Positions 9,211 to 20,900 of a stretch of DNA of 64,000 nt are shown here, piece by piece (the first letter of the stretch is position 1; each line of letters begins with the position of its first letter). Source of the stretch: Eutreptiella sp. 'Long Island Sound 2002' (lineage: Eukaryota; Euglenozoa; Euglenophyceae; Eutreptiales; Eutreptiaceae); contig OZ038392.1 of assembly GCA_964036045.1 (NCBI GenBank), positions 21,664,090 to 21,728,089 on the forward strand, given 5' to 3'. The notes beneath the pieces were generated by a model, which saw nothing but the letters and a program-made list of their open reading frames with translations, made no database searches and had not been told where the DNA came from. The position numbers were made by a program, and so were the translations under genes.

Positions 9211-9831
9211 GTGAACCATGTCTCTAGGTCAGCATTTGCTTTCCTAGCTCATGGAGCACATTTTCTAAATGTTCTCAGAGGAGTTCTAGAATTCAAGTCA
9301 CATGAGGGGGGGGATTTGTGTGTGGTATTGGTAGAAGAAGTACTAGGTGGCCACTGGTGCCAACCCGCGCGATACTTCATACAGCAGGGTGCCAACAGCG
9401 CCAGGAGCACTTTCTGATTGACATCGTGGAAAGGCTCGGCGCCTAAAAAAATTGGCAAAAACAATGCCTCAATATTTACGCTAATCCACGAAGCACCCGC
9501 AGAAGTTTTAAATTATTCTTCTGCTACTCCACGGATATGGAGAAATAATTCGTCAGCAGATTTCACAGGCTCCAAAAGTATGAATGGGACAAAAAGCAAC
9601 ATGGGATAATGTTTTTTTAGATGCTCTAAAAACTACGTAAAACACAATAGAGTAATTCAAATAAGCTACAAAAAGAGCAAAAATATGTAACACATGAGAA
9701 AAAAAGCCAGCCAAGGAAAAAGATTTCGCAGCTCAAAAAAGAACCGCGTTTTAGAAAATAAGAATCAAACAAACCCAAAAAGCCAAAAAAAAAATCATTT
9801 GCACGACTAAAAACGTCAAAAAATCGGAACC
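9211..9831. other. AT-rich block without genes, unit A end
   Basis: Matches 17190-17820 in unit B. It is A-rich with many short A runs on the plus strand. I see nothing coding. Confidence 0.5.
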
Positions 9832-10735
9832 TTATTTTAGATTATCGTCGAAGAATAAATTTTGCAGAAACCAAAAGAAGACAAATCCGGGGAGCAAATA
9901 CGCAGCTCCTAAGCTCATGCCAGATGAAGCATCCACATTCTTCACCAAACCTTGCAAAACAAGGCACTTCAGCACCAAAACAGTAAAGAATACCGCCTGA
10001 TGTCGTATTGCATTTTGCTGAGCACTTCCAGAGCTTGCTGTTGCAGTACACACTACATCCGGTGAAGATGATCTCAACTGATTCCTGGTGCCGGAAGCCG
10101 CCATTGCGCAAATGACGCGCGAACTGTTCTTGTAGTGCAGAGCCAGATTGCTTTGGAACTTCAGATATGAACACCTGGAGCCCCAAAAAAACACAGAAAT
10201 AGCATCCCTCCCTGTGTGCAGCCTTGTGCGCCAATGATGACCATCATCTCAAAAGATTTGGAACAGGGTAAACATGACGATGAGATTAATGGCTGAACTG
10301 TGCAATCACTGAGTGGTGCCTGAAAACAACCTCTCCCAAACAAAACACCACTCCGCTCTGTGCACTGAATACTGCCTCTGAGCAATGTCTGAGCAGGGAA
10401 ATCTGGGACTGACTGGGCAGACTGCAAACAGTGCAGAAAATGAGCATAACAAAACCTTGTATCATCTTGTATATTTTAGAAGACATGGCAGCCGCAACTT
10501 CAGCTCGAGCCCCAGCCCCAGCACCAGCACCAGCCCCTGTCCCAGCTCCAGCCTCAGCCCCCACTGACAAGCTGAGACCATGAGCGTGGAAGGCCAGCTA
10601 GATTTTACAAATGGGAGGGCATTCCTTTGTAGAAATCATCCAGTTGCAATGAACCACCTACCTTACTCCAATGAGAGCCGCCTGTTTGGTGCCCGTCAGA
10701 TCGGAGGATACCTTCAATTCTTCCTATGCCTACTA
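9832..10735. other. Block joining units, duplicated at 24118-24888
   Basis: Nearly identical to the block before unit C. It carries a GCCCCA/GCACCA hexamer-type repeat at 10503-10560 that gives an Ala/Gly- or Ala/Pro-rich peptide on either strand (for example MAAATSARAPAPAPAPAP from 10486). Minus-strand frames with VFISEVPKQSGSALQEQF and SSCLPCSKSFEMMVIIGAQ are kept in both copies but are not recognised. The 10735-10920 part is missing from unit C, where CCTATGCCTACT joins GCGCTTTTC directly. Confidence 0.5.
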
Positions 10736-10893
10736 TTTCCACACGGGTTTCTGGGAATGCTTCTTCTCGTCAAGGTCCAAGAACACAAATGGTCAAAGAA
10801 AGCAAACACCATATAATCGTGTCTTTGATCTGTAGGGACAGGCTCTCTTTAGAAAATTTAGGACCGGAAATTGCAAGATGACCTTAACACCCC

Positions 10894-12129
10894 TTACGTG
10901 GACCCCTTACTAGTAGGGGGGCGCTTTTCTTTTGTCCCCATGTTTGGGATTGTGCCATCGAGTGCCATTGGAAAATGTGTCTCCCTACACAATGGTTCAA
11001 GCACACCGGATGGATAATGTTCCTGCACACACCACGAGCCTTTGTCTGTTGAGAGTTCGTGTGTGTGGACTATTGTCATATTCACTGAAGAAGCCAAGAC
11101 TCGTGTCCCCAGTACCTTAACTGTACCTGTACCTGTACCCATTAGTTCCCCCTGTCTCTTCAGCAAATACGAGGGGGCAGGCTCCTCCATGGAGGACCTC
11201 ATCGAAGCAATTAGCCAACTGTAGCTCGAAAAAAACCAACCTGTGAAATTGTATGCGTACATACACACACAGGCATCAAGCAGTTGATTCCTAACATTTG
11301 AGCTGTAATTGCCGAAAGACCATTTAGTAAAGACGTTGCTGCGATGGAAATCAACTCTGTCCTTAGCCATAACATAATAAATGTCACCATCATCAGCATA
11401 GGCATCAACAAGGTTGAAAGGTGCCTTGAATTCGTTTTCGTAGCGTGGATGCAAGCAGTGAAACTCTCCTGCAGCTGACAAGCGTCGGACAATACTTTTA
11501 CAATGTGCACGAATTTCCAGATGCATGCTGAGGTATAGGGCTTTCGTAAAGTTCAACCAGGACACTTGTGTCTGGCGAGTCTTGAAGAATGACCAAGTAA
11601 AAGGTACGTTCGTTCGTCCCTTCACAGTGAGATTTGTTTGAGATAGCCAAGTTGAAACGTCATATGGGGGTTCGTCGGTCATCCGTGGTGCTGCTTTGAC
11701 ACAAAAGTTGTTGGTGGCATCACCATGGAACCTCACACCAAGATGGTGACTGAAAGCATAGACATTGAGCACATCTCTCCAGGATACCAAGTCGTTGTTG
11801 TAACACAAACGCCAAAACCGGTTATTGCAGTCTGAGCCAACGTCAAGCAACGCATAGGATTCCACAGGGATCGTAAGTTTCGCAGCAATAACAAGCACTT
11901 GATGTAGAGAGTAAAGTTGATTTGTTATCCCATTGATCTCTGCATGTACAAGCACAGTCTTGTTCAGAACACGATTCTTATTGCAAAAGCCCTTGAAATG
12001 GGGATGAATTTCAGAAGGTAAAAAGACTGCTCTGTGGTGAATGCCCAGAAGGTCGCCGTTGACTGATGTGGTCACCAGCATGAAGGCATAGGTGATGAAT
12101 CTCACCATCATGAGACATACATGAACCAT
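10894..12129 (-). CDS. O-fucosyltransferase-like glycosyltransferase (unit B copy, intact)
   Basis: A 411-residue protein predicted to move fucose from GDP-fucose to a protein or glycan in the secretory pathway. I chose the ATG at 12129 because a hydrophobic signal or anchor follows at once (residues 1-24, MVHVCLMMVRFITYAFMLVT...); the frame is open for another 46 codons upstream but those are low-complexity. Family features are a Gly-Asn-Gln motif in INGITNQLYSLHQ (about 66-78), HPRYENEF (about 227-234) in the place of the His-x-Arg nucleotide-binding motif, and a C-terminal block LLDACVCMYA...GWFFSSYSWLIASMR (about 283-311) matching the Asp...Phe-x-Gly...Ser-Ser-x-Ser...Arg signature of O-FucT/POFUT proteins. 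Length fits the family. There are several N-glycosylation sequons (NLT, NFT, NYS). The frame has no introns. The acceptor is unknown; a related GT-B fucosyltransferase is the main alternative. Confidence 0.68.
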   Translation of the reverse strand: MVHVCLMMVRFITYAFMLVTTSVNGDLLGIHHRAVFLPSEIHPHFKGFCNKNRVLNKTVLVHAEINGITNQLYSLHQVLVIAAKLTIPVESYALLDVGSDCNNRFWRLCYNNDLVSWRDVLNVYAFSHHLGVRFHGDATNNFCVKAAPRMTDEPPYDVSTWLSQTNLTVKGRTNVPFTWSFFKTRQTQVSWLNFTKALYLSMHLEIRAHCKSIVRRLSAAGEFHCLHPRYENEFKAPFNLVDAYADDGDIYYVMAKDRVDFHRSNVFTKWSFGNYSSNVRNQLLDACVCMYAYNFTGWFFSSYSWLIASMRSSMEEPAPSYLLKRQGELMGTGTGTVKVLGTRVLASSVNMTIVHTHELSTDKGSWCVQEHYPSGVLEPLCRETHFPMALDGTIPNMGTKEKRPPTSKGST

Positions 12130-13691
12130 AGCGAAAAAAAACAACTGACAGTCGGAAAGTGGGGGCAGGGAAGGAAGTTCTATGCTGGGGCACTGATCTT
12201 TGGGGCTCGGCTTCAGTGCGGGGCTCTGATCTTGCGATACGCCATACATACATACATACACACACACAGAGAATGCATCAATGCAAAGAAAACATGATCG
12301 GCTCCAGCTAGGACAGCGAAAAATGTCGTTATTTGGTCACCATTGTCCAGCAGAACATTGCATTGATTCAAGCATTCACATCAGCGAGTGAGAGTGCGCA
12401 TCACTGATACAGGTGCAAGGTGAAGTCAACATGGGAAGCAACTTTGGGGTCGGAAGTGGTTGCGCGTGTGGTGTACACAGATACACACGCATCTGTGTAT
12501 GGGTGTTTCACCAGGGGGAGGGGAGGCCATTTGAATGCATAAAGAGCGGAATATTCACACCATTTGGGATTTTGGCCAAATGTCATCATTCCCAGGTGGG
12601 GAAAACTGTACCCCCTCAATATTGAGCATATCGACTCCAAAGGCAAAGGTTGGAGCCTGGCGTTCATTTCTTTTTCGCCATTATACATCCGCCTTTCGCA
12701 GTTGTCTTACAAACGCCCCTACTTTGAACATGGAGATTTCAAAATTCAGAGTTACGGCTGAATGGGACGGTAGGAAGGAGCAGTGGGGCCTTCAAGCGCA
12801 GACATGTGCTGCAGCAATTCCTTTTTGGCAGATTCTCAAGCCCCGGAATTGGCAAAAAAAATCCTTCAAACCCTCAACATATTGTTGACTTACAACCTAA
12901 GACCTAGACCAGCGGATTGAGCACAAAACCAAAAGCATGTTTTTACCCCCCTTGCGTTGTTTTGGAGTTGTGACGATATGTTGGAACTATGGGCCGGACA
13001 AACTTCACTCACGGGCACCTGTGTAGCACAGAGAGAGGGCTGGCCACAATCGAGACCTGTCCACAGAAAATGGCTGGTGGCTACACCATATCGTTCAGTT
13101 GAGCTCTAACTTGTTCTTTTTTCTTGAATTCTGACACTGAAGAGTTCGGCCATCAAGGAAGACGGTGTACATAGGCAGCTGGGCCTGGAAATATGTACAG
13201 TAAAGGCTGCTTGGCCACAGAGTAGGCTAGATGCGGGTTGTTGGGCACAACCTTCAACGCGAGTTGCGTTGCACAAGCGTATGGCCGTTTGCCAGCGTAC
13301 ACAATTAGTAGATTGCTTCTACATGGCAAACTATATACCACCTGCTCGTGTGCACAACTACATCCCCCACTCTCCGTGCACCTCGTGTGCCAGGACCCTG
13401 CAAGCCCCCTTCCCGCACCCCCGCACATCCTCCTCTTGTGCGCCCTAGAAACAAGGACCCCGCAAAATAGTTATGCCACCAAATCTATTTAGGGTCCTCT
13501 GTTGGGCTCCAAGCAGGTGACCATATTGATTTTCACAATCACCTGGGTGCCAAGAAGGCAAAGCTCGTACGTCCTCATCTACTCCTCTCCGCCATGGGAA
13601 GGCTGAGATTGTGGGAATCTTGGCACCATCTCCCTTCTCCCTTATGTTGGGGCCCGCAAGAAGGTAGGTGTTACATGGCATTATTGCATAC
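12130..13691. other. Conserved flank of unit B
   Basis: Equivalent to 1207-3430 of A without the minisatellite element, and to 26081-27420 of C. It contains the empty insertion site at 12618-12620. No recognisable gene. Confidence 0.5.
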
Positions 13692-13962
13692 TCCCCTCCA
13701 CATGGAGCTCGATGAGCGGACCCGAAAAAGTTGGTATCCTGCATCACTGCTCACTCTTACCAGCCTTGCCCCCCCCCCACTCTGAGCTCAAAATACCCGG
13801 GTTATGTTGTATGTTGCGTGATTGATTCCGACTCCACCGGGGACGCCTTGAAGGCAGGGTTTAGGAAGCCACCTTGATTGTGTATTGTACTCGATTTTGC
13901 CTTTGTTCGTAGTTATGGCTGTTTTTTGCTTGTGCCTCAAGGGTTGGATAAATTGTGTGAGA

Positions 13963-14330
13963 CACGGGGTGCCGTAATGAAACAAAAAACAAAAAACTCG
14001 GAGTGTCCAATACGCCCTACAATGGCGGTTGGTGGGTGAACGATGGCAGTTGGTGGGCAACCGATGGCAGTTGGTGGGTAAGCGACGGCGGTTGTTGGGT
14101 AACCGATGGCGGTTGTAGGGTAACCGCTGGGGGTGACATGGGGACATAAAAAAGACAAAAAAACCGAAGCTAAAATTGTTGCAGGTAGTAGGGTTTGAAC
14201 CAAGGACCCTTGGAACCAGAACCTAGTACAACTACCAACTAAGGTATGTCAAGATCTGGTGACCTATGACCATCAGAGAGTGCATGCCATAGTAAAAAAA
14301 AAAGGGTGAGTGTCCTTATGGCACCCCCTG
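13963..14330 (-). mobile_element. hAT-like MITE, unit B copy
   Basis: Reverse-complement counterpart of 4248-4593, with flanks GTGTGAGA (13955-13962) and GTGTGGGA (14331-14338), which are the TCTCACAC duplication of A1 read on the other strand with one change. The B box GGTTCAAACCC (14191-14201, minus) is intact, and five 21-bp units lie at 14022-14126. Sharing the target duplication shows that it inserted before units A and B separated. Confidence 0.75.
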
Positions 14331-14434
14331 GTGTGGGACGGACTTAACAAACTGGGCACAAATGCCACAAGGATGCTAGATTTGAAGACCAACGATCACA
14401 CAAGTTGCATTCGCAAGCTGTAAAATCATTGCGT

Positions 14435-14762
14435 TTATGGTACTTTGGGCTGGAGGTACGCTTCCCCCCCAACCGAGGGAAGTAACGATGGGGGTCATCG
14501 GAATACCCATTGGCTGCTTATCACGATTGCAGCCAAATGGTCAGTGGGTCCTACTTACCTAGCCTCCCACAGCGACATCATTCCGCATTGTGTAGTACCA
14601 AGAAAACGCTCACGTGCTGAACTAGGTACCCTTGGGGGTGGTTCAGTCCTGGATTCCCGCCTCCAAACGGCCATCTCACAAGCCGATCCCCTGAGGACGC
14701 TCGCCTACGTCAACCGGGCTTGCTCGGGGGTGGGTCTTGAGTGGAGTGGCACTAACCTGTGA
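14435..14762 (+). CDS. Unrecognised conserved frame, unit B
   Basis: Plus-strand frame containing ITIAAKWSVGPTYLASHSD and CVVPRKRSRAELGTLGGG, followed by LQTAISQADPLRTLAYVNRA. A related frame exists in the inverted copy in A (3934-4173, minus), with conservative changes and an earlier stop. It lies upstream of, and on the same strand as, 14949-15343, so both may be exons of one gene. No family recognised. Confidence 0.3.
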
Positions 14763-14948
14763 AGCCCTTTACTCGCAACCCCCCTCTGTGTGCCTAAACT
14801 CCCAGGGGCGGTATGCACTCACGGTGCTTACAACTAGGCCTTATCAGTGTGTACCACAACACGTTCAGGGTCCCGGAAGAGCTCTGGGATCGGTCCTTGC
14901 ACGAAGCTACTAACACCCTCCGCCCCTGCTTTTAGGACCCCTCCCGTG

Positions 14949-15343
14949 CCATGGCGGTGCCTTGCAGTACTCATGCTTGTGGTTTCCAGAGTGGTGTGAG
15001 TGCCTTGTTGACCATGTGGTGCATGAGTACATGCCCTCGTGTGATCACCTGTGGGGAGCCAACAATGAGCGGTGTCTTGCTATACCCAAAAGATCAAAGG
15101 AAAAAAACCTCAAACCTCAAATCACATCTTGTGTGGGGTGACACTATACTGCAATCTACCACAATGCCACGCAACCTGACCCAAAGCAGCCTCCGCAAAT
15201 GACGAGAGTGGCACAAGGTTTACTCCAAAAATGTTGTCCATACATGTTGTTACATAGTGCCCATGTGCGGGAAGGGTGTTTGTATCATGGCCACCCTAAC
15301 TCTATGTGGGGCCTTTACCATAAGCTACTAGGTTTCTTGGATG
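14949..15343 (+). pseudogene. Unrecognised gene, unit B copy, one in-frame stop
   Basis: Continuous frame from HGGALQYSCLWFPEWCECL through DHVVHEYMPSCDHLWGAN, a Lys/Arg-rich PKRSKEKNLKPQ, NATQPDPKQPPQMTRVAQ, and CPYMLLHSAH to YHKLLGFLDG, ending at a strong donor (ATG then GTAAGT at 15344). The only lesion is a TGA at 15139-15141, where unit A has TCA (Ser). This copy shows that the two halves in A (3228-3430 and 4877-5037) were once adjacent. Low-frequency Cys and Trp are conserved between copies. Function unknown. Confidence 0.45.
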
Positions 15344-16598
15344 GTAAGTTAGTTTGACTCTAGTCGTGGCAGTTCACACAAGCGGCATGCAACCACTTAC
15401 AAGGCGCATGGTGCGTGCTACGTGCACTTTTCGTCTTTTTGTCACCCCGTTTTACCACACTTGCAAGCCATTGGTCCCATGGTCGATTATAACTTTGGTG
15501 CTGCATACACATTTTGTTAGAGTGAAAGATAAAAGGTCCTGTGGCGAGGGCATTCGGTCAATTAGAACCGACCATCACACGCCCCCCCCCCCCCCCTCTT
15601 TTTCTCTTCTCCTCGTTCTCTATTTTGCACCGGTTTCACCCTTGTTGTCATTTGTTCTTGGAGATTGGATTATGATGATGGCAAATCATGGGATGGCTGG
15701 TACATTTGCTATGCAATAGCCATGTACGCCTAGCTCGTTCATGCAAGAAAGGTTGATTAGCGGGTCAAATACAATGTTTGAGCGAGCATTTGCATCAACC
15801 TCAAGGATACGCAACCAAATATCTATCAAGACATCATGCAAGAGCGGAGAGCCTTGTAGCCTACCTCCTCTCCATCGGTATCTTGCCTCTACCCTTGTCT
15901 TTATCCGGAGGCTGTGACACACCGTCACTTTGTCAACCTCAAAATTTCGCCGCCGGTAAGTGTGTCATTTTGCAGAACAGTGTGTTGTGATGCGCCGAGT
16001 AACAAAGTCACTAACCACGTCTTGTGTGGGGTAGTTGTTCCGGGCCAAGCCCCCCCCCCCCCCTATTCGGCGGGAAGTATTCAAGAGTAACATTGCACCA
16101 CTTTCTTTATTCTTAAAATGCATTAAGTACATTTATCAAAGTAAACGGGTAGCAACCCTAGCCCCCCCGTGAAGTTCATTCCCGCCACTCACTGGAGCGG
16201 AGGTGTCTTCCTTCATGGAGGTATATACCGAAATAAAGTAGGCACTTCATGCCTTTTCCTTAAAGGTTAACCCTAGTGGCCCCCCACCTCATGACCTAGG
16301 TACTCAACAGTTTCATCTACGTATTGTGGTCCTATTCTATAACTGTTTCTGAATTCAGGTGCTTGGCCAGGCTGGCCAAGCCATATGCTGTGTCTGGCCG
16401 AACCTACGTGCCCCAGATTCCTAACCTACTCCATTGCACACCAAGCAGTGCACATCAAGTGCGGAGTCCATTCTACCTAGCTAGAGTGATGTCACATTGC
16501 ATGCATGTTTGTGTAGAAACCATTGAAGCTTTGTATTTGCGACAGATTGCACACTACACCTATAAAAGTTACATTCCAAGAGATATCGCATAACATCG
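15344..16598. other. Unit B sequence with one conserved minus-strand exon-like frame
   Basis: Collinear with 5038-6689 of A apart from the second MITE insertion, whose empty site is at 15918-15925. The minus-strand frame at about 15690-15880 (DVLIDIWLRILEVDANA, CMNELGVHGYCIANVPAI) is the better preserved copy of 5385-5570. Otherwise only poly-C tracts and non-coding DNA. Confidence 0.45.
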
Positions 16599-17951
16599 CT
16601 TTCAGTTGCAGCATCAAGATGTGTGATTTGTTAACTGTGCAGTTATTTTTGGTTAACTGCATGGATCATTACAATTACTGCACAGAGTCCTTTCCTGGTA
16701 GTGAAATGATGACTGTCCATCCATTTTGGATGGCATTGCGTTGCTTGAGTTGAAATCTTGTGAGTCCATAGAACTCTGCAATCGGGGAATGTGTTTTTGA
16801 TTTTGTTACTGCCACGCCGAAGCAACCCATAAGAGTTCAATCATGGATGGTACCGGGAGTTCATTGATGTTACTATCCGCATCACTTCGGGAGTTGGTGG
16901 TCGTGTTTGAGCAATTACACTGTCCTCAACACTCAACCTCAGGGCTAGATAAGGCGGTGATCCATGCACTGGGTTAAGGCGACGGTCCACGTGACAACAA
17001 GGGGCACAAGCGTTTTGGTGGTTGGTGTGCTGTGTGAGGGAGCCGTCGGCCCAGCCCCAGAGACACATGTGTCTAGGTTGTGTTGACCTATCATGCCTGC
17101 CTGCTGCGTTCTCATTATCTGCCGCCGTAGGGTTAGGTTTTGGTCCCCTAGCACAGTGTGAATTTAGGATGAGCGTACTTCTTGAAATCAAAGATGAACC
17201 ATGTCTCTAGGTCAGCATTTGCTTTCCTAGCTCATGGAGCACATTTTCTATATGTTCTCAGAGGAGTTCTAGAATTCAAGTCACATGAGGGGGGGGATTT
17301 GTTTGTGGTATTGGTAGAAGAAGTACTAGGTGGCCACTGGCGCCAAACCGCGCGATACTTCATATAGCAGGGTGCCAACAGCGCCAGGAGCACTTTCTGA
17401 TTGACATCGTGGAAAGGCCCGGCGCCAAAAGATTTTGGCAAAAACAATGCCTCAATATTTACGCTAATCCACGAAGCACCCGCAGAAGTTTTAAATTATT
17501 CTTCTGCTACTCCACGGATATGGAGAAATAATTCGTCAGCAGGTTTCACGGGCTCCAAACGTATGAATGGGACAAAAAGCCATGTGGAATAATGCCTTTT
17601 TAGATGCTCTAAAAAATACGTAAATCCAATAGAGTAATTCAAATAAGCTACAAAAAGAGCAAAAATATGTAACACATGAGAAAAAAAGCCGGCCAAGGAA
17701 AAAGATTTCGCAGCTCAAAAAAGAGCCGCCCGATTAGAAAATAAAAATCAAACAAACCCAAAAAGCAAAAAAAAAATCATTTGCACGACTACAAATGTCA
17801 AAAAAATCAGAATCTTATTTTTAGAGTAGCGCCGAAGAATACATTTTGCTGAAACCAAACGAACACAAATCCGGGGAGCATATACGCAGCTCCTAAGGGC
17901 ACCATGCTAGATGAAGCATCCACATTCTTCAACAAACGTTGCAAAACAAGG
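16599..17951. other. End of unit B, no gene seen
   Basis: A single copy of the block that is duplicated in A, then the AT-rich block (17600-17820), then a stretch shared with 9832-9962. It ends at GCAAAACAAGGC, where the 2-kb repeat array begins. Confidence 0.45.
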
Positions 17952-20900
17952 CGTGCAGAGTGCACACCCACCCGGGCTGGGCTACAAGACGTGCGCAACG
18001 GGGGATCGTTTGCATTAAAAATAGTGTACCAAGATAGATTTGCAACGAAATACTCCAAGTGTCCCTTGTCTACTTTCTTTTTGAAGCACATGTCTATGCA
18101 ACTACGGCTATCAACTACGACGATCCTTAGTGAAACATCAAGTGAACATGGATAAATGTGGAGGACCTATTGGTAATATGGACTGAATCAAAATATGGTT
18201 GCAGGCCGGCTATTTTGCGACCTAATCGTATTCCATGGCACTCTTTTTTGCTTTTAGTCGTTTGGTACCTCTATCTCTTGTTGCAAACTTCACTCGGCTT
18301 ATCAGTATAACATTTTCAACACATATGGTGGTCGGCAGGAAATCATAACACACCAATCTGGCATTTTCGGTCCTCTATAACGAAAAATTTCAGAAAATGT
18401 TTTATGCAACATCGGCGGGAATAATCACAAGAAAAATAACACAAAATATTTGATACAGCCTAGGAGCGGTTTTTTGTTGTCGTCATTGGTACACATTGCA
18501 TAGCATAATTTCTACATCCTTTTTGTTTTCAGCGACTCAGCCTACGGTGCACAAAGGTCTTGTCCATGACCTGTTCAAAGTTTAGTCGCATCATACCTCA
18601 CATGTCCACTCTTTGTTTCGATGCAATGAATCAAATCCGTGCGCTCGAGGGAGCTCCAGGTTTTCATGGCGACGTGCTTGGGAAAATCAACCCTCATAAA
18701 ATGCATTCACAAATGATTTTTTTCACAGAATAGCCAATGCTCTTTTGAACCAGCTTTACCGCCTGACAACAAAAAAGAAGTGCTTCTAGCTGCGTCGGTT
18801 GTGGTTTCATCTAGCTCACATTGTTATTGCATCGTAATTTACCTCCGGGTCCACGCTTCAAAGCCTCCACTCTGTGCTGCAACGACGGCAAAACCCCCGA
18901 CCCACCAACCGCCTTGATTATAGCACTTGATGGGGGGACACACCAAGCCATCTCAGGTGTATTGGTCAATCTTACGCAAACACATTCGCTTTGGCCCCTG
19001 GGCAAACTCCGAGTGACCACCACATACAATTTTCAACCAATCACTTTAAAAATTGTAAAAGCGACGGCCATCTGTAACACCAAAAAAGAACTTTTTCCCA
19101 TATTTCTTGCGACAAATATTCGGAGCTGCCAAATAGTCCCCCCCCAAAATACCCCCCGGCCAATCTATTGTACATGTGTCAAGGAACGGTTTAAGCTTGG
19201 TCCCAAGGCTTAATTCCACGACATGTCCAAATGCCGCCCAATATACGCGACTGCGCAATTTGAAAAAACTCGAAAATGTCCAACCTCCGACGCATAGAAT
19301 GGCTACATTTTATACCTCCGCGGACCCAAATACCAACCCAACACATGCTACGCACCACGAAAGACCTTGATAAGAAAGGTTTCAAGGCAGGTGGATCCGA
19401 GGCTCTTGGCAATCCCAATTGGGGGGAGACGCATGAGGGCGGAAAAACACAGCTTGTTTTGGGTGATGACATCGTGCTCTGAAACCCTCCACTAGACTGC
19501 TCGGGTTCTATGACCATATGTGAGCACGCACAAAACCGCATGGTACAAATCGAAGGGGAACAGTAGGGCTTCGATTTGGTCCGCGGGCGGTTTCGTATAT
19601 CAAGGTTGTATTCGCGCGGATCCGTATTTCGAAATTCCAATTGCTACTTGGATCGTTTTAGGTCGCCGTTCAATTCTTTTTTCGTGATCCATTTCCAGAT
19701 GTCCGAATCCACGCAGTTAGGAAAGAAAGCCCATGATGGGCGACCTCAGGTTAGACCTAAACTTTTCCGATTTGCAGTCTAATTCGAAAAGAAAGTTCAT
19801 TTAACGATCAGTTCGGCAGGCGACATTGCTCCGGTACATAGGAGATTCTGCACACCTGCCGGCAGGCGCGGCGGGGGCCCTCCCCCGCCGCGCACACGGC
19901 AGGCTGCGCGCCACAAGGGCGCGACAAGCAACAAGCCGTGCGGAGTGCCCACCCACCCGGGCCCGGCTACAAGACGTGCGCAACAAGGGATGGTTTGCAT
20001 GAAAAACACTGTACGAAGATAGATTTGTCAACTTTTGTTCTGAAGCAAGTGTCTATGGAACTACGGCTATCAACTACGACAATTCTTAGTGAAATATCAG
20101 GTCAACATGGATAAATGCCGAGGACCTATTGCTAATATGGAGTGAATCAAAGTATGGTTCCAGGCCGGCTATTTTGGGACCTAGCCTAGGAGCGGTTTTT
20201 TGTTGTCGTCATTGGTACACATTGCATAGCATAATTTCTACATCCTTTTTGTTTTCAGCGACTGAGCCTACCGTGCACAAAGGCCTCTTCACATTTTAGT
20301 TGCATCATACCTCAGATGTTCACTCTTTGTTTTGATGCAATGAATCAAATCCGTGCGCTCGGGGGATCTATGGGTTTTCATGGCGACGTGGTTTGGAAAA
20401 TCAACCCTCATACATTGCATTCACAAATGATTTTTTTCACAGAACAGACAATGTGCTTCTTGGACCACTTTTGCCGCCTGACAACACCAACGGTGCACTG
20501 CTTCTAACTGCGTCGGTTTTGGTTTCATCTAGCTCACATTGTTATTGCATCGTAATTTACCTCCAGGTCCATGCTTCAAAGCCTCCACTCTGTGCTGCAA
20601 CGACCGCAAAACCCCCAACCCACCAACCGCCTTGATTATAGCACTTGACGGGGGGGGACACACCAAGCCATCTCAGGTGTATTGGTCCATCTTACACAAA
20701 CACATTCGCCTTGGCCCCTGGGCAACCTTCAAGTGACCACCGCATACAATTTTAAACCAATCACTTTAAAAATTGTAAAAGCGACCGTCATCTGTAACAC
20801 CAAAAAGGTACTTTTTGTCATATGTTTTGCGACAAATATTCGGAGCTGCCAAATACCCCCCCCCCCCCCCCGGCCAATCTATTGTACATGTGTCAAGGAA

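Noticed and set aside
10486-10585. Small Ala/Pro-rich protein MAAATSARAPAP...
   Set aside because: The frame comes from a hexamer repeat and a Gly/Ala-rich frame is equally open on the other strand. Conservation between the two blocks reflects recent duplication only.
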